Source: Cellulomonas sp. 73-145
GTDB lineage: Bacteria > Actinomycetota > Actinomycetes > Actinomycetales > Cellulomonadaceae
Direction of reading: 5' to 3'
Length of the DNA: 64,000 nucleotides
Assembly (NCBI GenBank): GCA_001898185.1
Contig: MKTI01000013.1
Span: 372,001-436,000, forward strand
Part shown: positions 34,903 through 42,403 of the stretch, piece by piece
Layout of the letters: every line of letters starts with the position of its first letter
Numbering within the stretch: position 1 is the stretch's first letter
The notes under the pieces: model-generated
Databases searched by the model: none
What the model was told of the DNA's origin: nothing
What the model saw: the letters and a program-made list of their open reading frames with translations, nothing else
Translations under genes and position numbers: made by a program

Positions 34903-34962
34903 GACAGGTGCTCCTTGCGACAGCGATCGAGGGCGGGTCCGGTGCGGGCCCGTGCGGTCGGT

Positions 34963-34998
34963 ACCCGTGGGGGCCGCTGCCGGGCGGCCCCCACGGGT
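34963..34998. terminator. Hairpin between binding-protein and permease genes, operon 2
   Basis: A 15-bp perfect stem (ACCCGTGGGGGCCGC with GCGGCCCCCACGGGT) and a 6-nt loop lie just after the binding-protein stop. It is in the same place as the hairpin of operon 1, though the sequence is unrelated. Confidence 0.7.
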
Positions 34999-35011
34999 CA
35001 CGGTTCGGGCG

Positions 35012-36322
35012 TCAGCTGTTCTTCTGCACCTGCGACTTCAGCTGGTTGGCCGCGGCGTCGAGCGTCGCGTTGACCGAGCTGGGGTCGTTCTCGATCTTCT
35101 CCATGGCCGGGTCGAACACCTCGCCCTGGATGGAGGCGAAGTTCGGCTGGCCGGGAGCCAGGCTGCGCGCGTACTTGGCGTACTTGGAGAACATCGCGAC
35201 GTCAGGGTTCGACGCCAGCGCGGAGTCCGGCACGTTGGAGGTGACCGGCGGGAAGCCCGTGTTCAGCGCGAAGTACGTCTGCGAGTCCACCGTGGTCCAG
35301 TACTTGTAGAACTGCGTGGCCGCGTCGGTCTTCGCCTTGTTCGCCTTGGCGCTCAGCGCGAGGCTCGTCGTGTTGCCCAGCGTGATCTGCTGGCCGTTGG
35401 GGCCGGTGGGCACCATGGCCAGGCCGTAGTCGATGCCGGCGTTCTTGTAGCCGGTGGTGGCCCACGGGCCGTTGACCTCCATCGCGGCGGTGCCGGCGGA
35501 GACCAGCTTGTCGGCGTCAGCTCCCGAGAGGCCGACGGGCGAGATGTGGTCGTTGGCCACCAGTCCGGCCCACTGCGAGGCGACCTTCTTGGTGGCGTCG
35601 CTGTTGAGCAGCACCTGGCTGCCGTCGTCGGACGCGATGCCGCCGCCGTTCTGCCACATCAGGATGGGCAGCACCTCGATGGTGTCGTGCACGCCGAGCG
35701 CCAGGCCGTACTGGGTCGGCTTGCCGTCCGGGCCGGAGCCGGTGGTGAGCTTCTTGGCGTCGGCGATCCACTCGTCCCACGTCGTCGGCGGCTTGGTCGG
35801 GTCGAGGCCGGCCGCCGTGAACTCCTTCTTGTTGTAGTACAGGAGCACCGGGGTGTTCTCGATCGGCAGCCCGTAGATCTTGCCCTTGTACTTGCCGGCG
35901 TCCACCGCGGGGCCCACCAGCGTGGACTTGTCCACACCGTCGGAGCCGAGCAACGCGTCCAGCGGCTGGATCACGCTCTTGCTCGCGTACACCGGGATCT
36001 GGTTGCTGTCGATGCCGATCAGGTCCGGCCCGTTGCCGGAGCCGTACGCGGGCAGCAGCTTCTGGTAGAGCACGTCCCACGGCGTGATCTGCATGGTGAC
36101 GTGCACCTTGGACTGCGACGAGTTGAACCCGTCGACGATGTGCTCCACAGCCGGGCGGTCGGGGCCGGTCAGGCCCGTCCAGAACGTCAACTCGGTGGTG
36201 CCTCCACCACCGGCGCTGCCGCTGCTCGACGAGGCGGAGCTACCGCCGCTGCTGCAGCCGGCGAGTGCGAGCGCTGCCGCGCCGACCAGCATGGTGGCCA
36301 CGGCCTTGTGCCGTCCAAACAT
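35012..36322 (-). CDS. Sugar-binding lipoprotein of ABC transporter, operon 2
   Basis: This CUT1 solute-binding protein (436 aa) has the signal peptide MFGRHKAVATMLVGAAALAL and lipobox LAG-C at residue 23, followed by a Ser/Gly linker. Family segments include ELTFWTGLTGPDRPAVEHIVDGFN, NGPDLIGIDSNQI, TTWDEWIADAKKLTTG and AAMEVNGPWATTGY. GAGGAGA before ATG 36322 confirms the start. Ligand is probably an arabinose-containing oligosaccharide, from the GH51 gene in the same operon. Confidence 0.92.
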   Translation of the reverse strand: MFGRHKAVATMLVGAAALALAGCSSGGSSASSSSGSAGGGGTTELTFWTGLTGPDRPAVEHIVDGFNSSQSKVHVTMQITPWDVLYQKLLPAYGSGNGPDLIGIDSNQIPVYASKSVIQPLDALLGSDGVDKSTLVGPAVDAGKYKGKIYGLPIENTPVLLYYNKKEFTAAGLDPTKPPTTWDEWIADAKKLTTGSGPDGKPTQYGLALGVHDTIEVLPILMWQNGGGIASDDGSQVLLNSDATKKVASQWAGLVANDHISPVGLSGADADKLVSAGTAAMEVNGPWATTGYKNAGIDYGLAMVPTGPNGQQITLGNTTSLALSAKANKAKTDAATQFYKYWTTVDSQTYFALNTGFPPVTSNVPDSALASNPDVAMFSKYAKYARSLAPGQPNFASIQGEVFDPAMEKIENDPSSVNATLDAAANQLKSQVQKNS

Positions 36323-36344
36323 GATCTCTCCTCATCGAGAACCA

Positions 36345-36360
36345 GTTCCAACGTTGGAAC
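36345..36360. promoter_or_regulatory. LacI operator, operon 2
   Basis: GTTCCAACGTTGGAAC is a perfect 16-bp palindrome. The core CAACGTTG is the same as in operon 1, but the flanking base is C/G instead of G/C (TTCCAAC against TTGCAAC). It lies 22 nt upstream of the binding-protein start. Confidence 0.85.
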
Positions 36361-36522
36361 CAAGGATGCACTGACCTCCGAGGATCGGTCAACCAGGCTG
36401 AAGATAACGATCCGGCTGCGAGGCGACGGGCCCACGCGACCCAGAGCGCGCTACCCTCGTCTGACCAGGGGAGAGATGACGCCGACCGCTCCCAGGGGCA
36501 CGTCGAAGGAGACGGATCAGCG

Positions 36523-37569
36523 ATGGCAGCCAGCGTGAAGGACGTCGCCGCGCGGGCCGGCGTGTCTCCGAAGACCGTTTCCAACGTTGTCCACAACAGG
36601 CCCAAGGTCGCCCCCGAGACCCGCCTGCGGGTGCAGGCCGCGATGGCCGAGCTGGGCTACCAGCCCAACCTGACGGCCCGCTCGTTGCGCTCGGGGCGCA
36701 CCGGGCTGCTGACCCTGGCGATCCCCAACATCGCGGCCCCCTACTTCGCCGAGCTGGCGCACCTGGTCATCGAGGCGGCCGCCGCGCGCGACTACACGGT
36801 GCTGATCGAGGAGACCGAGGGGCTGCGTGCGCGTGAGGTCGACGTGCTCAACGGCGTGCCGCCGCGGCTGTCGGACGGCACTGTGATCAGCCCCCTGGCC
36901 CTGAACGCCGACGACGTCCGGGACTTCGCCCCGCGCGGGCCCATCGTGCTGCTCGGCGAGCGCATCGGCGACGGCCCGGCCGACCACGTCGCGGTGGACA
37001 ACGAGGCGGTCGCCCGGGACGCCACCGCGCACGTCGTCGGCCTCGGCCGGCGCCGCGTCGCCGCCGTCGGCTACCAGGACGACCCGCTGGCCGGCACCTC
37101 GCAGCTGCGGTACCGCGGCTTCTGCACGGCCCTGCGCGACGCCGGCCTGGAGGTGCCCGCGCCGGTCGCGGTGGACACCTACGAGTGGTCCGACGGCGCG
37201 GCGGCGGTGGACGCCCTGCTGCAGCGCGAGACGGTGCCGGACGCACTGGTGTGCTTCAACGACGAGCTGGCGATCGGCGCGATGCGCCGCCTGTCGGAGC
37301 TGGGCTACTCCGTGCCGGGCGACGTCGCGGTGATCGGCATCGACGACATCCCGGAGGCTCGGCACATGATCCCGTCGCTGTCGACGGTGGCGCCGGACAA
37401 GGGCGTGCTGGCCGCCACGGTGGTCGACCGGCTGCTCGAGCGGATCGACGGCGCCGCCGAGGGGCCGCGCGACGTGGTGATCCCCCACCGCCTCGTCGTC
37501 CGGGAGAGCACTCGCGGCCGTCGGCCACTCGCCGTCACTGCTGCCCCAGCGGCCGGGGAACGAGCCTGA
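36523..37569 (+). CDS. LacI-family repressor of sugar operon 2
   Basis: This LacI/GalR regulator (348 aa) has the HTH SVKDVAARAGVSPKTVSNVVHN and hinge YQPNLTARSLRSGRTG. The effector domain includes LAIPNIAAPYFAELAHLVIEAA and CFNDELAIGAMRRLSELGYSVPGDVAVIGIDDI. GAAGGAG lies about 11 nt upstream of ATG 36523. It is divergent from the operon it should control. The 3' end overlaps the convergent nitroreductase gene by 35 nt. Specificity residues after GVS are Pro-Lys. Confidence 0.9.
   Translation: MAASVKDVAARAGVSPKTVSNVVHNRPKVAPETRLRVQAAMAELGYQPNLTARSLRSGRTGLLTLAIPNIAAPYFAELAHLVIEAAAARDYTVLIEETEGLRAREVDVLNGVPPRLSDGTVISPLALNADDVRDFAPRGPIVLLGERIGDGPADHVAVDNEAVARDATAHVVGLGRRRVAAVGYQDDPLAGTSQLRYRGFCTALRDAGLEVPAPVAVDTYEWSDGAAAVDALLQRETVPDALVCFNDELAIGAMRRLSELGYSVPGDVAVIGIDDIPEARHMIPSLSTVAPDKGVLAATVVDRLLERIDGAAEGPRDVVIPHRLVVRESTRGRRPLAVTAAPAAGERA
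36579..36592. promoter_or_regulatory. Operator-like site inside lacI of operon 2
   Basis: TTCCAACGTTGTCC, in the codons for TVSNVV of the HTH, matches the operon 2 operator at 11 of 14 positions. The two valines use GTT, although GTC and GTG dominate this gene. This suggests a possible intragenic repressor site. Confidence 0.35.
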
Positions 37570-38044
37570 TCGCCCGCGCGCCCGCGGCCCACGCCAGGTG
37601 CAGGTCCACCGGGTCGGGCTGACCGGCCGCGTCCAGGCCGATGCGGTTGAACGCCGCGAACTGGTGGTTGCGGCTGGCCATCAGCACGTACGCGGCGACG
37701 ACGCCGGGCTCGTCGGTCACCACCTGCACGTCCGCCGACCGCCGCCGGCCCTTCAGCCGGACGTCGACCGGCTCGCCGCTGCGCAGGTTGCGCGCCCAGG
37801 CGAAGGGCGTGCCGATCAGCAGCGCACCCTCGTCCGGGACGTAGGCGACGGGGACGGTGTAGCGGCGACCGGTCTTGCGGCCCACCACGTACAGCGTGAT
37901 CAGCCTGCGGCCCACCACCCGGCACACCAGCGGCGTCCGCAGCAGGCCGCGCACCAGGCGGTTCGCCAGCCGCTGCACAGGCAGCGTGCGGGCTCGGACC
38001 TCGGGGGCGCGTGCGTCGTCCGTGGCGGTGCGGTTCTCGTCCAT
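37535..38044 (-). CDS. Deazaflavin-dependent nitroreductase-family protein
   Basis: This Ddn-like split-barrel protein (169 aa) has RLITLYVVGRKTGRRYTVPVAYVPDEGALLIGTPFAWARNLRSGEPVDVRLKGRRRSADVQVV, which is diagnostic of the family. AAGGAG precedes ATG 38044. It is divergent from the ECF41 sigma factor gene, whose family usually sits next to a redox gene, so it may be part of that sigma factor's regulon. Its last 12 codons overlap the end of lacI on the other strand. Confidence 0.87.
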   Translation of the reverse strand: MDENRTATDDARAPEVRARTLPVQRLANRLVRGLLRTPLVCRVVGRRLITLYVVGRKTGRRYTVPVAYVPDEGALLIGTPFAWARNLRSGEPVDVRLKGRRRSADVQVVTDEPGVVAAYVLMASRNHQFAAFNRIGLDAAGQPDPVDLHLAWAAGARAIRLVPRPLGQQ

Positions 38045-38056
38045 CTGGCTCCTTGG

Positions 38057-38083
38057 TGTCACCTTGAGGGCGTGCGATTCGTC
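38057..38083 (+). promoter_or_regulatory. Predicted ECF41-type promoter
   Basis: TGTCACC (38057-38063), a 16-nt spacer and CGTC (38080-38083) fit the published ECF41 promoter pattern TGTCACA-N16-CGTC. It points toward the sigma gene, implying autoregulation. Confidence 0.6.
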
Positions 38084-38101
38084 ACCGTGATGACGGACCG
38101 C

Positions 38102-38127
38102 GACGAAGGAAGGTGACGAAGGAAGGT
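38102..38127 (+). repeat. 13-nt tandem duplication carrying the ribosome site
   Basis: GACGAAGGAAGGT occurs twice in succession directly before the sigma-factor start, duplicating the AAGGAAGG ribosome-binding region and a GTG. Confidence 0.75.
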
Positions 38128-39019
38128 GACGGTGGACGACGGCGACGGGGTGGCGGCGAGCTTCGAGGCCCAGCGCGGACACCTGCACGCGGTGGCGTAC
38201 CGGATGCTCGGCTCCCTGAGCGATGCCGACGACGCGGTGCAGGAGACGTGGCTGCGGCTGGCGCGCTCGGACCCGGACGAGATCCGCAACCTCGGCGGCT
38301 GGCTCACCACCGTGGTCAGCCGCGTGTGCCTCGACCTGCTGCGGACCCGGCAGACGCGACGTGAGGACCCGCTCGACGTCCACCTGCCCGACCCGGTGGT
38401 CACCCGGGCGCCGCGGACCGGCCCGGAGGAGCAGGCGGTGGCGGCCGACTCGGTGGGCCTCGCGCTGCTCGTGGTCCTCGACACCCTGTCGCCCGCCGAG
38501 CGGCTCGCGTTCGTCCTGCACGACGTCTTCGCCGTGCCGTTCCACGAGGTCGCGTCGATCCTCGACCGCACCCCGGCCGCCGCCAAGCAGCTGGCCAGCC
38601 GGGCACGACGACGCGTCCGCGGCGCCGAACCGAGCGGGCGGGTCGACTCCCGACGGCATCGGCAGGTGGTCGACGCCTTCCTCGCGGCGTCCCGCGAGGG
38701 TGACCTCGACGCGCTGCTCGCCGTCCTCGACCCCGACGTGGTGCTGCGCGCCGACGCGGGCAGCGGGCCGCTAGGACCGTCGCAGCTGGTGCAGGGCGCG
38801 CCCGCGGTGGCGCGTCAGGCGCTCCGGTTCGCCTCGCTGGCCGTGCACGCCCGGCCGGTGGTGGTGAACGGCAGGCCCGGACTGCTCGGCGTTAGGGACG
38901 ACATCCCGTTCACGCTGCTGAGCGTGGCCGTGCGGGGCGACGTGATCGTCGAGATCGACATCCTCGCGGACCCGCAACGGCTCGCCCGGCTCGACCTCGC
39001 GGGCCTGATCGACCGCTGA
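38126..39019 (+). CDS. sigJ: ECF41-family sigma factor (SigJ-like)
   Basis: This sigma factor (297 aa) has region 2 (SFEAQRGHLHAVAYRMLGSLSDADDAVQETWLRLA ... LGGWLTTVVSRVCLDLLR) and region 4 (LDTLSPAERLAFVLHDVFAVPFHEVASILDRTPAAAKQLASRARRRV). A C-terminal SnoaL-like domain of about 100 residues follows and replaces an anti-sigma factor. The linker HLPDPVV corresponds to the WLPE-type motif of ECF41 members. GTG 38126 is used. GTG 38132 in the same frame is possible. The neighbouring nitroreductase is a candidate target. The inducing signal is unknown. Confidence 0.88.
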   Translation: MTVDDGDGVAASFEAQRGHLHAVAYRMLGSLSDADDAVQETWLRLARSDPDEIRNLGGWLTTVVSRVCLDLLRTRQTRREDPLDVHLPDPVVTRAPRTGPEEQAVAADSVGLALLVVLDTLSPAERLAFVLHDVFAVPFHEVASILDRTPAAAKQLASRARRRVRGAEPSGRVDSRRHRQVVDAFLAASREGDLDALLAVLDPDVVLRADAGSGPLGPSQLVQGAPAVARQALRFASLAVHARPVVVNGRPGLLGVRDDIPFTLLSVAVRGDVIVEIDILADPQRLARLDLAGLIDR

Positions 39020-39044
39020 ACGGGCGCCCGCGCGCGATACGCCG

Positions 39045-39641
39045 TCAGTCGGACGGCCGAGCCTCGGCGCGCCGGGTCCGCAGGCCGTCCATCAGCAGGT
39101 CGAGCAGCCGGGCGCCCTGCCCCTCCCGCGCCGACGTCCCGGCGACAGTGAACACGCCGATCAGCGCGGCGGCCACGTCGTCCGCCCGCACGTCGGCCCG
39201 CAGCTCACCGGCGTCCCGGCCGGCCCCGAGGATGCTGTCGATCGCCGCCAACAGCTGGTCCCGCGTCTGCAGGTGCGTGACGGAGCCGGCGTCGACCATC
39301 TCGCGCAGCGTGTCGACCATGCCGTGCTTGGTCACCAGCCAGTCGCCGAACAGGTCCATCCAGAGGCGCAGGGCGTCGGCCGGCGCGTGCTCGGCGAGCA
39401 GCTGGTCAGCGCCGCGGGTCAGCCGGTCCACCTGGTCGCGGTAGACCGCGTCCACCAGCGACTCCCGCGTCGGGAAGTGCCGGTACAGCGTGGCGATGCC
39501 GACGCCGGCCTCACGCGCGATCGCGCGCATGGACGGCTCGGCGTCAGCGGAGGCGAACACCCGGGTCGCGGCCTCGAGCACCATGTCGCGGTTGCGGGCG
39601 GCATCGGCGCGCAGTGCAGGGTTCTCACTCAAACGGATCAT
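39045..39641 (-). CDS. TetR-family regulator
   Basis: This 198-aa regulator has the HTH MVLEAATRVFASADAEPSMRAIAREAGVGIATLYRHFPTRESLVDAVY and the common C-terminal segment RLWMDLFGDWLVTKHGMVDTLREMVDAG. It belongs to the group that often sits beside oxidoreductase genes. It is divergent from a quinone-reductase-like gene, and a 12-bp palindrome occupies the intergenic region. Confidence 0.88.
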   Translation of the reverse strand: MIRLSENPALRADAARNRDMVLEAATRVFASADAEPSMRAIAREAGVGIATLYRHFPTRESLVDAVYRDQVDRLTRGADQLLAEHAPADALRLWMDLFGDWLVTKHGMVDTLREMVDAGSVTHLQTRDQLLAAIDSILGAGRDAGELRADVRADDVAAALIGVFTVAGTSAREGQGARLLDLLMDGLRTRRAEARPSD

Positions 39642-39674
39642 GCTCCACTTATGCGCTAGGCTCGTCGTACAACC

Positions 39675-39686
39675 GGAACGCGTTCC
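39675..39686. promoter_or_regulatory. TetR operator between divergent genes
   Basis: GGAACGCGTTCC is a perfect 12-bp palindrome. Further symmetric bases around it (CC before, AC after) and the nearby ACCGGTTCC half-site make it the obvious binding site for the adjacent TetR. Confidence 0.7.
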
Positions 39687-39724
39687 ACTTTACCGGTTCC
39701 CTTCCCGACGAGAGCGAGCCCGCC

Positions 39725-40690
39725 GTGCCTATCGAGCCCACCACCGCTCCGCAGACCATGCGCACCGTCCGGTTCCACGAGTACGGCGACGCCGCCGACG
39801 TCCTGCGGCTCGAGACCGCGCCTCTCCCCGAGCCGGGCCCGGGCCGCATCCGCGTCACCGTGCACGCCTGCGGCCTGGCACCCGCCGACTGGGCGCTGTG
39901 CGGCGGGCTGTTTGCCGGCCTGCTGCCGCGCGGCATCGGCATCGACGTGTCCGGCACGGTCGACGCGGTGGGTCCGGGCGTCTCCGGCGTGGCGGTCGGC
40001 GACCTCGTCGTCGGCACCGCCGACTGGCGCGAGTCCACCACCGCCGGCGCCTCCGACCATGCCGTGATGAACCGCTGGGTGCCGGTCCCGGCCGGCCTGG
40101 ACCTGACGGAGGCCGCCGCTCTGCCCATGGCGATCGACACCGCCTACCGGCACCTGGCGCTGCTGGGCCTCGCGCCCGGCACGACGCTCCTGGTCAACGG
40201 CGCGGGCACCACCATCGGGTTCGCCGCCGTGCAGATCGCGCTGGTGCGCGGCCTCCGTGTCGTCGCCACCGCCGGCCCCACGCACACGCCGGCTCTGGAA
40301 CAGCTGGGCGCCACGGTCACCTCGTACGGGCCCGGGCTGGCCGATCGCGTGCGGGCCGCGGTGGGCGGCCCGGTCGACCTGGTGCTCGACACCGCGCCGG
40401 TCACCGGCGTGCTGCCCGAGCTGGTGGCCGCGGCGGGCGGCGAGGCGCAGCACGTGCTGACCATCACCGACATCGAGCACGCGCCTGCGCTCGGCGTGCG
40501 GGACAGCTTCCACGAGGACTGGTCGCACCCGGTCGACGGGCTCGCCGAGTTCGTCGGCCTGGCCGGGCAGGGGCGGTTCAGCGTGCCGATCGCGCGGAGG
40601 TTCCCGCTGGAGCAGTGGCGCGACGCCCTGGAGCTGAGCCGCAGCAACCAGGCGCGCGGCAAGCTGCTGCTGGTGCCGGGACTCGCCTGA
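39725..40690 (+). CDS. NADP-dependent quinone oxidoreductase-like (MDR family)
   Basis: This zinc-free medium-chain dehydrogenase/reductase (321 aa) has the GroES-like N-domain (MRTVRFHEYGDAADVLRLETAPLPEPGPGRIRVTVHACGLAPADW, IGIDVSGTVDAVGPGVSGVAVGDLVVG). The nucleotide-binding segment is LLVNGAGTTIGFAAVQIALVRG. It should reduce quinones or related alpha,beta-unsaturated carbonyls using NADPH. GTG 39725 is chosen. ATG 39758 is an alternative right at the conserved start. The longer frame from 39614 would cross the operator. Confidence 0.85.
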   Translation: MPIEPTTAPQTMRTVRFHEYGDAADVLRLETAPLPEPGPGRIRVTVHACGLAPADWALCGGLFAGLLPRGIGIDVSGTVDAVGPGVSGVAVGDLVVGTADWRESTTAGASDHAVMNRWVPVPAGLDLTEAAALPMAIDTAYRHLALLGLAPGTTLLVNGAGTTIGFAAVQIALVRGLRVVATAGPTHTPALEQLGATVTSYGPGLADRVRAAVGGPVDLVLDTAPVTGVLPELVAAAGGEAQHVLTITDIEHAPALGVRDSFHEDWSHPVDGLAEFVGLAGQGRFSVPIARRFPLEQWRDALELSRSNQARGKLLLVPGLA

Positions 40691-40740
40691 CAGGACGGGC
40701 CGGGGCGGACCGGGACGAGTGGCCAGGGCGGTCGGGCCGC

Positions 40741-41520
40741 TCAGCCGGCTGCGACGTCCGCCTCGACGTCGGCCTTCCACTGCGGCTTCTCGGCCCGCCA
40801 GCCCTCGTCGTCCCGGCCCAGCCGCCAGTAGCCGGAGATCGACGCCGCCCGTTCCCGGGGCACGTGCCGGTCGGCCAGCAGGTGCCGACGCAGCGTGCGG
40901 ACGAAGCCCGCCTCGCCGTGCAGGAACACCTGGGGATCACCGGACGGGAACGCCATCGCGGTCACGGTCTCCACCAGGAGCTCGCCGCGGGGCCGGCCGT
41001 CCCGGTGCAGCCAGACGACCTGCGCGGACGGCGGCGCCTGGATCGCCACCTCGTCGTCCGGCCCCTCGACCTCGATCACCGCCCGCGCGACGACCCCGGG
41101 CGCCAGCCGCTCGACCGCGACCGCGATCGCCGGCAGGGAGCTCTCGTCGCCGACCAGCAGGTGCCAGTCGGCTGCCGGGTCCGGCTCGTACCCGCCACCC
41201 GGGCCGATGAGCTGCACCTGGTCACCGGCCTGCGCGGCCTGCGCCCACGGTCCGGCCAGCCCCTCGGCACCGTGCACCGCGACGTCGATGGTCAGCTCCC
41301 GCGCCGCGGCGTCCCACACGCGCACGGTGTACGTGCGGCGCGCCGGCCGCTCCTGCTCCTGACGCGGGAAGACGAGCTTCACGTACTGGTCGGCGAGCCC
41401 GTTGGCGGTGAACCCGTCCAGACCGGCACCGCCGAGCACCACCCGCACCATCGAGCGGCTCAGCTGCTCCTTGCGAAGGACGGTCGCGACGAACGGTTCG
41501 GGACGCTCAGCAGACGGCAC
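40741..41520 (-). CDS. Siderophore-interacting protein (ViuB/SIP type)
   Basis: This FAD-dependent ferric-siderophore reductase family protein (259 aa) has the FAD-binding RRTYTVRVWD, phosphate-loop ADQYVKLVFP, GPWAQAAQAGDQVQLIGPGGGYEP, LLVGDESSLPAIAVAVERL and SGYWRLGRDDEGW. It would release iron from imported siderophore by reduction. There is no siderophore transporter nearby, so it acts with systems elsewhere. Start is GTG 41520, apparently leaderless. Confidence 0.9.
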   Translation of the reverse strand: MPSAERPEPFVATVLRKEQLSRSMVRVVLGGAGLDGFTANGLADQYVKLVFPRQEQERPARRTYTVRVWDAAARELTIDVAVHGAEGLAGPWAQAAQAGDQVQLIGPGGGYEPDPAADWHLLVGDESSLPAIAVAVERLAPGVVARAVIEVEGPDDEVAIQAPPSAQVVWLHRDGRPRGELLVETVTAMAFPSGDPQVFLHGEAGFVRTLRRHLLADRHVPRERAASISGYWRLGRDDEGWRAEKPQWKADVEADVAAG

Positions 41521-41526
41521 CCGGCG

Positions 41527-41532
41527 AATCTA
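41527..41532 (-). promoter_or_regulatory. Predicted -10 box, leaderless SIP gene
   Basis: On the minus strand TAGATT is followed by 6 nt and the GTG start at 41520. Confidence 0.5.
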
Positions 41533-41585
41533 CGTGGCGCGGCTGGGGCGCTGAGGGCCCGGACCCGTCAGCGCCCCGCCGTCGG

Positions 41586-42302
41586 TCACCAGCCCAGCTC
41601 GCCGAGGTCCTCCTGGAAAGTGCCCGTCGGTCCGTCGGCACCGATCATCGCCAGGCGCGCCACCACTGCGGCGCTCTCGGCGGCCTGCCGTCCCGGGTGG
41701 TCCTTGAGGCTGCCTCCACCGAGCTCGGTCGCCGTGATGCCCGGCTCCACGGCGTTCACCTTGATGTCCGGGCAGGCAATCGCGTACTGCACGGTGAGCA
41801 TGGACACGGCGGCCTTGCTCGAGCCGTAGGCGATCGAGACGAAGTGCGAGGCCGGCCGGGACGGCTCGTGCGTCGCCCAGAAGGAGCCGAGCGCGCTCGA
41901 CACGTTGACGATGACCGGGTTCTCGGACTGCCGGAGCAGCGGGAGCGCGGACTGCGTCACCCGGACGATGCCGACGGCGTTGGTGTCGAACACCTCGAGC
42001 ACGCTCGGGCCGTCGAGCGCCTCCTCCATCGGGTTGCCGGGCACGCGCTTGGCGATGCCCGCGTTGTTCACCAGCACGTCGAGGCCGGTGCCGGCCGCCG
42101 CGATCGTCGTGAACGCCGCCGCGACCGACTCGTCGTCGGTGACGTCGAGCTGGACGAAGCGGGCTCCCAGCTCGTCGGCGGCGGCGCGGCCGCGACCCTC
42201 GTCGCGGGAGCCGATCCACACGGTGTGGCCCGCGTCGATCAGGATGCGGGCGGTCTCCTTGCCGAGGCTCTTGTTGGCCCCGGTGATGAGCGTTGTTGTC
42301 AT
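41586..42302 (-). CDS. Short-chain dehydrogenase/reductase
   Basis: This Rossmann SDR (238 aa) has the cofactor motif TGANKSLGKE, VNNAGIAKR, catalytic serine in VNVSSALGSFW and YGSSK as the Tyr-Lys pair. The SRDEGRGRAAADELGA segment with arginine after the second beta strand suggests NADP(H). It is divergent from an XRE regulator, which probably controls it. Substrate unknown. Confidence 0.9.
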   Translation of the reverse strand: MTTTLITGANKSLGKETARILIDAGHTVWIGSRDEGRGRAAADELGARFVQLDVTDDESVAAAFTTIAAAGTGLDVLVNNAGIAKRVPGNPMEEALDGPSVLEVFDTNAVGIVRVTQSALPLLRQSENPVIVNVSSALGSFWATHEPSRPASHFVSIAYGSSKAAVSMLTVQYAIACPDIKVNAVEPGITATELGGGSLKDHPGRQAAESAAVVARLAMIGADGPTGTFQEDLGELGW

Positions 42303-42308
42303 GCCCCG

Positions 42309-42314
42309 AGCCTG
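42309..42314 (-). promoter_or_regulatory. Predicted -10 box, SDR gene
   Basis: CAGGCT on the minus strand lies 6 nt before the ATG at 42302. Only the A2 and T6 of the TAnnnT pattern are kept. Confidence 0.35.
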
Positions 42315-42391
42315 CGGCGGCGGCGTGCCGGCAGGCAGTCGCCTGGTGTTCGTAGGACTGCCAGGGCCACGACAGGACGACGACGCGGCCC

Positions 42392-42397
42392 CAGACT
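42392..42397 (+). promoter_or_regulatory. Predicted -10 box, XRE gene
   Basis: CAGACT is followed by 6 nt and the GTG at 42404, mirroring the divergent SDR promoter. Confidence 0.4.
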
Positions 42398-42403
42398 CGC
42401 ACC

